A DNA stretch of 9,080 nt from Bacteriovorax sp. UBA1852. Lineage in GTDB: Bacteria; Bdellovibrionota; Bacteriovoracia; Bacteriovoracales; Bacteriovoracaceae. The notes below the pieces were generated by a model. The model was not told the DNA's origin and searched no databases. It saw only the letters and a list, made by a program, of their open reading frames with translations. Location of the stretch: NCBI GenBank assembly GCA_002338505.1, contig DDIK01000121.1, positions 1 to 9,080 on the forward strand, read 5' to 3'. Of this stretch, positions 1-4,805 are shown piece after piece (position 1 is the first letter of the stretch; every line of letters starts with the position of its first letter). The position numbers and the translations under genes are program-made.

Positions 1-1
1 A

Positions 2-229
2 AGGCCTTTTCAGCTTGTGACGGGGAGAGTTTGGAAAGGAAGTGCATTTGGTGGAGTGAAAGGTAGAACAGAACTTCCTGGCTATGTTGATCGCTACATG
101 AGTGGTGAAATCAATCTTGATGATCTCGTAACATTTAAGCTTCCATTAGAGAAAATTAATGAGGCCTTTGATCTTATGCATGAAGGGAAGAGTATAAGAA
201 CGGTTATAGATTATACGATGGAGTCCTAA
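2..229 (+). CDS. adhC: Class III alcohol dehydrogenase / S-(hydroxymethyl)glutathione dehydrogenase, C-terminal part (5' end outside window)
   Basis: This is the last 75 codons of a zinc-dependent medium-chain dehydrogenase; the reading frame is open from base 2 and the start lies outside the window. The enzyme oxidises S-hydroxymethylglutathione (formaldehyde plus glutathione) to S-formylglutathione with NAD in the cytoplasm. The visible tail contains VTGRVWKGSAFGGVKGR, the region that closes the coenzyme domain in class III enzymes, followed by LPGYVDRYMSGEI and the very typical ending INEAFDLMHEGKSIRTVIDY, which closely resembles E. coli FrmA as remembered. The stop codon TAA shares its last base with the ATG of the next gene, the S-formylglutathione hydrolase, so the two steps of formaldehyde detoxification are translationally coupled. 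Identification is firm because of the C-terminal signature; the catalytic zinc ligands cannot be checked here. The symbol frmA would be equally suitable. Confidence 0.95.
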   Translation, partial: RPFQLVTGRVWKGSAFGGVKGRTELPGYVDRYMSGEINLDDLVTFKLPLEKINEAFDLMHEGKSIRTVIDYTMES

Positions 230-1062
230 TGTCTTTTGAAATTTTAAAGAAACATAAAACCTTTGATGGGCATACGATATTTTGTGAGCATTCTTCCGAG
301 TCTACAAAGACTAAAATGAAATTTTCAGCGTTTCTTCCTAAAGAGATTGGTGAATTAGATAGTGCCATTATTTGGCTTTCTGGCCTTACTTGCAATGAAG
401 AAAACTTCATTACTAAGGCCGGAGCACAAAATCATCTTAAGGAATCTCGTACGATGATTATTTGTCCTGACACCTCTCCTCGTGGAGTAGGTGTTTCTGG
501 GGAAGATGATAGCTATGACTTTGGATCAGGAGCAGGATTTTATGTTAATGCTTCAACTGACGGCTATAAAGAAAACTATCAGATGTATGACTATATCCTA
601 AGAGACATTGTAAGCCTTTTAAAAGAAGACTTTAAAGTTAAGAATATTTCTATTACTGGTCATTCAATGGGGGGACATGGAGCGCTCGTATTAGGATTAA
701 GAAATCCAGAAGTGTTTAGCTCTATTTCTGCTTTTTCTCCGATTGTGAACCCAATGAATTGTCCTTGGGGAAATAAGGCGCTCTCTGGTTATTTAGGTGA
801 AGATAAAGAGAAATGGATAATTTATGATGCATGTTCATTGATTGAATCAGGTGCTCGTCATGAAAATAGAATACTAATTGATCAGGGATTGGCAGATGAG
901 TTTTTTGAAAAAGAATTACTTACTGCTAACTTTGAAAATATTTGTAGTGAAGTTAGTCAAAGCTTGAGAGTTCACTATCGTGAAGGTTACGACCATAGTT
1001 ACTTCTTTATAAGTAGCTATATAGAGGCGCATATAGATTTTCACCTTAGTTATCTAAAATAA
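229..1062 (+). CDS. fghA: S-formylglutathione hydrolase (esterase D family)
   Basis: A 277-residue serine hydrolase that splits S-formylglutathione into formate and glutathione, the second step of glutathione-dependent formaldehyde removal, in the cytoplasm. It has the usual length of the family and no signal peptide. Visible landmarks are WLSGLTCNEENFITKAGAQ (residues 49-67), CPDTSPRG (79-86), the nucleophile elbow GHSMGGHGAL with Ser146, the acid loop DQGLADEF with Asp223, and the catalytic His256 in GYDHSYFF. The start is ATG at 229, inside the TAATG overlap with the dehydrogenase stop, with GGAG at 220-223 as ribosome binding site five bases upstream. The gene ends before a strong hairpin at 1108-1138, so it closes the formaldehyde operon. 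A decayed copy of its last 27 codons lies at 2860-2943. frmB is an alternative name. Confidence 0.96.
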   Translation: MSFEILKKHKTFDGHTIFCEHSSESTKTKMKFSAFLPKEIGELDSAIIWLSGLTCNEENFITKAGAQNHLKESRTMIICPDTSPRGVGVSGEDDSYDFGSGAGFYVNASTDGYKENYQMYDYILRDIVSLLKEDFKVKNISITGHSMGGHGALVLGLRNPEVFSSISAFSPIVNPMNCPWGNKALSGYLGEDKEKWIIYDACSLIESGARHENRILIDQGLADEFFEKELLTANFENICSEVSQSLRVHYREGYDHSYFFISSYIEAHIDFHLSYLK

Positions 1063-1107
1063 GCGATCATTTTAGTAAGTTCCCGAAATTTCAAAAAATA
1101 ATGTACC

Positions 1108-1145
1108 TACAGCCTGTCTACTTTATAGACAGGCTGTAATTATTG
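1108..1145 (+). terminator. Strong hairpin after the formaldehyde operon, probable terminator
   Basis: A perfect 13-base inverted repeat (1108-1120 and 1126-1138) with a five-base loop CTTTA lies 46 bases after the fghA stop. The 3' side continues as ATTATT, which is T-rich but not a clean T tract. On the upstream side an A-rich stretch (about 1093-1099) would give T residues to the hairpin read from the other strand. A transcription terminator for adhC-fghA is the most likely role; the imperfect T tract leaves some doubt. Confidence 0.72.
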
Positions 1146-1152
1146 GAAGTTT

Positions 1153-1182
1153 TATACAAGTTTTTTCTAAATAAGTTATTAT
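1153..1182 (+). promoter_or_regulatory. Possible sigma70-type promoter for the 1206-2769 gene pair
   Basis: A TATTAT -10 candidate at 1177-1182 is preceded by TATACA at 1153-1158, which matches four of six positions of the -35 consensus with an 18-base spacer. It sits between the terminator-like hairpin and the ribosome binding site AAGGAG at 1194-1199. A promoter is expected here because the hairpin separates the next genes from fghA, but the AT-rich background makes such matches common. Confidence 0.35.
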
Positions 1183-1205
1183 CTTAACTATTAAAGGAGA
1201 ACATG

Positions 1206-1802
1206 ATGAAAACTATTATCGGCTGTTTAATACTAACGCTATCAATGAACATATTTGCATCGACTAGATCAGTAGTAGATTTAGACAAATTAAAACTTAA
1301 GGCATCTCAGCAGAAATTAGAAAAGCTTGAAGAGTTAGATACTCTTTTACAGGAAAAATATGATCAACTGGATGATTCTTCATTGAGTAAGTCGGATATT
1401 GTCTTAATCGCAGTTGCTACTGTTGGAACAGTACTTCACTCTGGACTGATTTTGAAAAATATTAGAGATGCAAAGAAGTATAATATGGGAGTATGGGAAA
1501 CACTTGATATGGGCTCCTTACAGTTCATGGCCTTTGGTGAGATTACTAGAGATGTTCTTAGAGTTATAAAAAATACAAAAGCGTCTTCTCTTTTAGATGA
1601 TACTTTTGAAGTTCTTTTTACGACTGGCTCTGTTGCCGCCCTCAATAGTCATTTTATTGCAGCAGGTTTTAGTATTGCTGAATATTCTAAAACACTAAAC
1701 GAAGAAGACACGCTTAAGCTTAAAGAGGAAATTCTAGATCTTATTTTATCAATTTCAGAAGTTAAAGCTGAAATGGCTGAAGAGATTGCAGTTGCTAGGT
1801 AG
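1206..1802 (+). CDS. Exported protein of unknown family with coiled-coil and hydrophobic segments
   Basis: I do not recognise the family. The predicted protein (198 residues from the second of two adjacent ATG codons) begins with a Sec-type signal peptide: MKTIIGCLILTLSMNIFA, with cleavage likely after FA. A charged, leucine-rich stretch follows (about residues 25-60), likely coiled coil, then a hydrophobic segment VLIAVATVGTVLHSGLIL (about 66-83). A second apolar region rich in Ala, Gly and Phe (about 135-158) is followed by an acidic helical tail. This pattern suggests an exported, membrane-associated helical protein in the periplasm or envelope. ATG 1206 is preferred to ATG 1203 because AAGGAG at 1194-1199 is six bases away rather than three. 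The early IIGC is too close to the N-terminus for a convincing lipobox. Its end overlaps the next gene by 11 bases, so the two are probably made together. Confidence 0.8.
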   Translation: MKTIIGCLILTLSMNIFASTRSVVDLDKLKLKASQQKLEKLEELDTLLQEKYDQLDDSSLSKSDIVLIAVATVGTVLHSGLILKNIRDAKKYNMGVWETLDMGSLQFMAFGEITRDVLRVIKNTKASSLLDDTFEVLFTTGSVAALNSHFIAAGFSIAEYSKTLNEEDTLKLKEEILDLILSISEVKAEMAEEIAVAR

Positions 1803-2769
1803 AATATTTCTTTTAGCTTTTAGTTTTTTTATTTTCGCGCCACGCTTGGTCATGGGGGGAAGCTGCTTAGAAAGTATAAGAAATATTTATAGCAAATCTT
1901 ATAAGACGAACACTAGTAAAAAAAAGAAGAATATAGAAAAACAAGCAATCTTAATTTACAAAGGACTCAAGGATTCAACATTAAGAAAGAATGACTTAGA
2001 TATCTTTTTTGATATTTATAGAAAAAAAGTTTTGTCTGAATCAATTTCATATAAAAGTATGTTTAATCGTGGTCGTTCGCTAGAGCAATCTAAATCATTT
2101 TATCGTAAGTTAGCAATGATAGAGATCGAAAAATATGAGATCTTAAAATATCTAAAACAGAATGGATTTCAATTTGAAAATGATAAGAGAATTCACAAGC
2201 TGCAAGACTTTATATTAACCAAAAACTTTCAAAATGTTTTTTCTGCTGCTCTTGCTGTGTTTACTATTCCGCATACATTCATGCTTGAGTATCTTCCTAC
2301 TTATAAGCTTTCTAACGTCTTTGATGAAGAGTTCTTTGATGATATGATTCATGAAAGCTTTGATAAAGCATATGATAATCTTTTGTTAAGAAAGTCATCC
2401 TCTGTTAAGTTCTTACCTCAGTATGAAAGAGTTCGACAGCCATTGATGATTGCGGCAACAATGATAATTCTTTATCAATATGCACCAGAGATTTGGAATG
2501 AGTATCTCAAGCATCACTTTGTCCCACCCTCAAATGAAGAATCTTATGAGAGCATCACAAAAATAAGTGAAGCATTAAGAGCATTATCAGTAAGTATTGA
2601 CTATGATGAGCATAATCCCAAAAATCTTCTACTTATATGGTTATCTCAAAAAGAAGATAGTGAGGATCAGATTACCAGAGACGAAATTCAAGTAGTATTA
2701 GATAGTATTTGTATGCAACTTAATGAAAGTGGAGAGAATTGGTCTGAAAAAGAGTGTGTGTTACAATAA
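1792..2769 (+). CDS. Exported protein of unknown family, coupled to the preceding gene
   Basis: Family not recognised. A TTG start at 1792 gives 325 residues and places the purine-rich GAAGAGA (1779-1785) six bases upstream; an earlier in-frame TTG at 1786 would be almost in contact with it. The protein begins with a hydrophobic signal sequence (LGRIFLLAFSFFIFA, then PRLVMGG), with probable cleavage near GG/SC; the SC does not have a good lipobox before it. The mature part is basic at first (a KKKK run near residue 40), mostly helical and charged. It has two moderately hydrophobic stretches, about residues 150-168 (SAALAVFTIPHTFMLEYL) and 217-232 (LMIAATMIILYQYAPE). Cysteines lie at the very start and near the end of the mature chain, allowing a disulfide. 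It overlaps the preceding gene's stop by 11 bases. The shared signal-peptide layout suggests a two-gene envelope unit, but no function can be assigned. Confidence 0.75.
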   Translation: MLGRIFLLAFSFFIFAPRLVMGGSCLESIRNIYSKSYKTNTSKKKKNIEKQAILIYKGLKDSTLRKNDLDIFFDIYRKKVLSESISYKSMFNRGRSLEQSKSFYRKLAMIEIEKYEILKYLKQNGFQFENDKRIHKLQDFILTKNFQNVFSAALAVFTIPHTFMLEYLPTYKLSNVFDEEFFDDMIHESFDKAYDNLLLRKSSSVKFLPQYERVRQPLMIAATMIILYQYAPEIWNEYLKHHFVPPSNEESYESITKISEALRALSVSIDYDEHNPKNLLLIWLSQKEDSEDQITRDEIQVVLDSICMQLNESGENWSEKECVLQ

Positions 2770-2783
2770 TAATTATCGAGTCA

Positions 2784-2858
2784 ATGAGTCGCTTCGCTAT
2801 ATTAATTATTTGCTCTTGTGCCAACGTTCCACAAATTGCTCGTAGTCTTCTTTGTTAA
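2784..2858 (+). pseudogene. Decayed 5' piece of a second DUF4266-type lipoprotein gene
   Basis: Translation from ATG 2784 gives a 24-residue peptide ending at TAA 2856. It contains SCANVPQIARSLL, almost the same as SCANVPQIDRGLL in the intact lipoprotein encoded at 3006. Bases 2814-2852 line up codon by codon with 3042-3080, with several third-position changes (for example tgt/tgc, gcc/gca, aac/aat, cca/cct). This means the two copies diverged while still being translated. After LL the similarity stops, and everything corresponding to the glycine-cysteine tail is missing. There is no good ribosome binding site. It is best read as a remnant of a paralogous or related copy and not as a working gene. 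Confidence 0.78.
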
Positions 2859-2859
2859 T

Positions 2860-2943
2860 CGAGAAGGTCATGATCACAGCTACTACTTTATAAGTACTTA
2901 TATACAAGGACATATCGACTTTCATCTCAGTTATCTAAAATAA
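2860..2943 (+). pseudogene. Decayed 3' piece of a second S-formylglutathione hydrolase gene
   Basis: In the frame beginning at 2860 the sequence encodes the last 27 residues of an FghA protein, starting REGHDHSYYFISTYIQ, followed by a stop at 2941-2943. Compared with residues 251-277 of the intact enzyme at 229-1062, 22 of 27 residues agree, including the catalytic-His motif DHSY and the final HLSYLK. Many differences are silent third-base changes (gac/gat, cat/cac, ctt/ctc, ata/atc), so this was a genuine coding copy before truncation. The rest of the gene is absent: upstream, sequence resembling a lipoprotein gene begins in a different frame. It lies 62 bases before the intact lipoprotein gene. 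Confidence 0.88.
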
Positions 2944-2979
2944 GAATAATATTTCCCCCAATACCAAATAAGCTATCAT

Positions 2980-2988
2980 TGATATAAT
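2980..2988 (+). promoter_or_regulatory. Extended -10 promoter of the lipoprotein-barrel-thioredoxin-ApbE operon
   Basis: TGATATAAT at 2980-2988 is a perfect TATAAT with the TGn extension. No good -35 is seen 16-18 bases upstream, which is acceptable for extended -10 promoters. Transcription would start about 2994-2996, giving a very short leader beginning at or just before the AAGGA ribosome binding site at 2995-2999 that serves ATG 3006. Confidence 0.5.
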
Positions 2989-3005
2989 TTCTAAAAGGAT
3001 TCTTT

Positions 3006-3206
3006 ATGAAATTATATCTCTTAGCTTTGTTTGTACTAAGCTCTTGCGCAAATGTTCCTCAAATTGATCGTGGCCTTCTTTCAAAGAAGATCATGCAACT
3101 AAATCCGCATCCTGAAGAAAGTGTCTTTCAGGAAGAAGTTCGTTCTTTCAGAGAGGGGGCAATTGGGGGTAGCAATGCTGTTGGAGGTGGTTGTGGATGT
3201 AACTAA
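3006..3206 (+). CDS. Small DUF4266-type lipoprotein with Gly-Cys-Gly-Cys-Asn C-terminus
   Basis: A 66-residue lipoprotein. The signal peptide (MKLYLLALFVLSS) ends in a lipobox, LSSC, so Cys14 should be lipidated and the mature protein would be only 53 residues. The middle part has the RGLLSKKIMQLNP stretch, then FREGAIGG (residues 48-55), and the protein ends VGGGCGCN with Cys63 and Cys65. An Arg-Gly-Leu/Met motif, REGA.GG and a terminal GGGCGCN are what I recall of family DUF4266, whose function is unknown. The family tends to stand next to DUF3570 proteins and ApbE, as here. The two C-terminal cysteines could be a metal or cofactor ligand pair, a disulfide or a modification site. AAGGA (2995-2999) is six bases from the ATG. 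The last glycine codons also supply the ribosome binding site of the next gene. Residue +2 is Ala, so outer-membrane sorting is likely if Lol rules apply. Confidence 0.88.
   Translation: MKLYLLALFVLSSCANVPQIDRGLLSKKIMQLNPHPEESVFQEEVRSFREGAIGGSNAVGGGCGCN
3183..3187 (+). promoter_or_regulatory. Ribosome binding site that fixes the barrel gene's GTG start
   Basis: GGAGG lies inside the glycine codons near the 3' end of the lipoprotein gene and five bases before GTG 3193. It is the best Shine-Dalgarno match in the overlap and gives an N-terminus that begins directly with a normal signal peptide. Ribosomes finishing the lipoprotein at 3206 would be positioned to reinitiate here. Confidence 0.6.
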
Positions 3207-4359
3207 GTCTAGAAAGGTTTTCGTTAGTATTCTGATGATCTTTACATCACTTTCGTCTGCCTTTGCAGATATGTTAGAGGAGGGAAGATCTAAGTTTAAG
3301 CTCTTGTTTAACTTCTATCACCAAAATAGTGATGATGGTAATCAGGTTTATGGAGACTCTAAGAAAGAAGAAGTGAACGTTGTTGAGCCTATGTTGTTTA
3401 TAGAGCATCAAATCGATGAAAATACCGCCATTGATGCACACTTTGTATTTGATATCTGGACAGCTGCCTCAGATACGAAGATCGATGCCATGACGGGAGC
3501 AAGTGGTGGCGAGCCAATCAAGGGGCAGTCTCGAGTCTCTGGAAATGTCGGACTTAGAAAAGAGGTGAATGATTTAAGCGTTAAGGGGGCAATTGGTTTT
3601 TCCTCTGAATATGATTATCGATCTCTAAATGCAAGTTTTGGAGTTGAAAGGTCATTTGCAAAAGATAATTTTACGCTCGGCTTAGGATTTCAATACTACT
3701 CTGATGAGGTTCGTCTCTTCGAAGACTTAACGCCTCCTTCAACTGCTCTTATATCTGAATTTTTACCTCGTAAAATTTTAGCGACAAATATAACGGCATC
3801 TCAAATCTTAACCAGAAAAGATATCATTCAATTTGGTGCAACTTTTGTTCAAGCCAAAGAAAACTTAGAATCAACAGCAAGCAGTGTCGTGATTGGAGGA
3901 GTGAGAGAGTCAGAAGTAATGCCTGAGACCAGAAGTAGGTATGCTCTATCTTCGAAATGGGTTCACGGGTTTAACGATACTTTAGCAATGAATGTTTTTT
4001 ATCGCTATTATTTTGATCAGTGGGACTTAAATGCAAATACAGTTAGGCTCGCACTTTTAAAAGAAATTAATGATGATGAGGATTTTTTAGAGTTTGCAAT
4101 ACGTTATCATGATCAAAGTAGTGTCAGCTTTTATAAAGACTCGTTTTCTTCACGATCAGATTTTATGACAAGCGATTCTGACTTAAGTGACTTTTCTTCT
4201 TATGAAGCAAGTCTTTATTTATCGACAAACTTCGAAAATCAATCTCTTTTAAGCGTGGAGCTTGATGAATTTACCCTTAATAGTGGATTAACAGTCTACA
4301 AGAGATCCAATGGCCTTATCTATGGATATCTACAGACTTCTGTTGGTTTTGAATTCTAG
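3193..4359 (+). CDS. DUF3570-type outer-membrane beta-barrel protein with an ApbE-like target motif
   Basis: With a GTG start at 3193 the protein has 388 residues and a clean signal peptide (MDVTKSRKVFVSILMIFTSL, then SSAFA, cleaved before DMLEEG). GGAGG at 3183-3187 lies five bases before this start; ATG 3175 is in frame but would leave an odd acidic extension. The rest has the alternating polar/apolar, Tyr- and Phe-rich strands of a barrel and ends in SVGFEF, a terminal Phe as in outer-membrane proteins. Layout, neighbours and the DxxTGAS motif fit family DUF3570, of unknown function. The motif D98-A-M-T101-G-A-S104 (bases 3484-3504) fits the pattern flavinylated by ApbE, whose gene is two places downstream. 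The gene overlaps the lipoprotein gene by 14 bases. If the motif is used, the protein would carry FMN at the outer membrane; otherwise it may be a channel or partner of the lipoprotein. Confidence 0.82.
   Translation: MDVTKSRKVFVSILMIFTSLSSAFADMLEEGRSKFKLLFNFYHQNSDDGNQVYGDSKKEEVNVVEPMLFIEHQIDENTAIDAHFVFDIWTAASDTKIDAMTGASGGEPIKGQSRVSGNVGLRKEVNDLSVKGAIGFSSEYDYRSLNASFGVERSFAKDNFTLGLGFQYYSDEVRLFEDLTPPSTALISEFLPRKILATNITASQILTRKDIIQFGATFVQAKENLESTASSVVIGGVRESEVMPETRSRYALSSKWVHGFNDTLAMNVFYRYYFDQWDLNANTVRLALLKEINDDEDFLEFAIRYHDQSSVSFYKDSFSSRSDFMTSDSDLSDFSSYEASLYLSTNFENQSLLSVELDEFTLNSGLTVYKRSNGLIYGYLQTSVGFEF
3484..3504 (+). other. Candidate FMN attachment motif (Asp-Ala-Met-Thr-Gly-Ala-Ser) in the barrel protein
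   Basis: Seven codons read D-A-M-T-G-A-S. ApbE enzymes attach FMN by a phosphoester bond to the last Thr or Ser of D-x-x-[ST]-[GS]-A-[TS], known from NqrC and RnfG. Here Ser104 would be the acceptor. The motif follows WTAASDTK in a predicted loop between strands, which would be reachable from the periplasm or the outside. The motif match is direct; the modification is inferred. Confidence 0.5.
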
Positions 4360-4367
4360 GAACTTTT

Positions 4368-4805
4368 ATGAAAAAAATCTATCTCATATTACTTTTAACT
4401 ATAACGACTCAGCTTTATGCAAAGCAAGTTGGTGACTTCTCATTACCGATTTATGGGCAAGATAAAGAGTTTAATCTTAAGAAAGAAGCTCAGAATTATA
4501 ATAAAATAGTCGTTAACTTCTGGGCATCCTGGTGTACTGCGTGCATCAAAGAGCTTAAAGAGCTCGAGCATCTTAAAGCTAGCAATGTTGATAAAAAAGT
4601 CTTGTTTGTCGCTATCAACGCTGGAGAAAAAAAGAAGAAGATTAAAAAGTTTTTGAGAAAATATAAATTTAGCTATTTAATTTTAGAGGATAAGAATAGA
4701 ATTGTTTCTAAGAGTCTAGGCATAGAGGAACTTCCACGTACTCTAGTTATTAATAAAGATCTAAGTACTAGTTACAATAGCAATATTCCTCCAAAGGATA
4801 TTTGA
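4368..4805 (+). CDS. Periplasmic TlpA-like thioredoxin, lacking the last helix
   Basis: A 145-residue exported thioredoxin-fold protein. It has a signal peptide (MKKIYLILLLTITTQLYA, cleavage after Ala18), then the VGDFSLP entry typical of TlpA/ResA proteins, the active site FWASWCTACIKEL with Cys56 and Cys59, and a cis-proline region EELPRTLVINK (Pro123). It would exchange disulfides with, or reduce, a periplasmic partner; the neighbouring lipoprotein with two C-terminal cysteines is a natural candidate. The chain stops at PPKDI, where relatives usually continue with a helix of about ten or more residues, so the domain is a little short. The gene begins eight bases after the barrel gene stop, with AGGAA (4358-4362) as ribosome binding site. 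Its TGA stop is followed directly and in the same frame by the ApbE gene. Confidence 0.9.
   Translation: MKKIYLILLLTITTQLYAKQVGDFSLPIYGQDKEFNLKKEAQNYNKIVVNFWASWCTACIKELKELEHLKASNVDKKVLFVAINAGEKKKKIKKFLRKYKFSYLILEDKNRIVSKSLGIEELPRTLVINKDLSTSYNSNIPPKDI

Noticed and set aside
204..410. Minus-strand open frames within fghA, the 1206 gene and the helicase genes
   Set aside because: All lie opposite confident coding sequence, have no ribosome binding sites of note and encode nothing recognisable.
2784..2858. A 24-codon open frame that could be a mini-lipoprotein gene
   Set aside because: It has no ribosome binding site, stops right after the region shared with the intact lipoprotein, and lacks the REGA and GCGCN parts. 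A truncated copy explains it better.
3121..3192. A longer barrel protein starting at GTG 3121 or ATG 3175
   Set aside because: Both add a non-signal-like extension before the signal peptide. GTG 3193 has the best-spaced GGAGG and gives a normal N-terminus, although ATG 3175 is not excluded.
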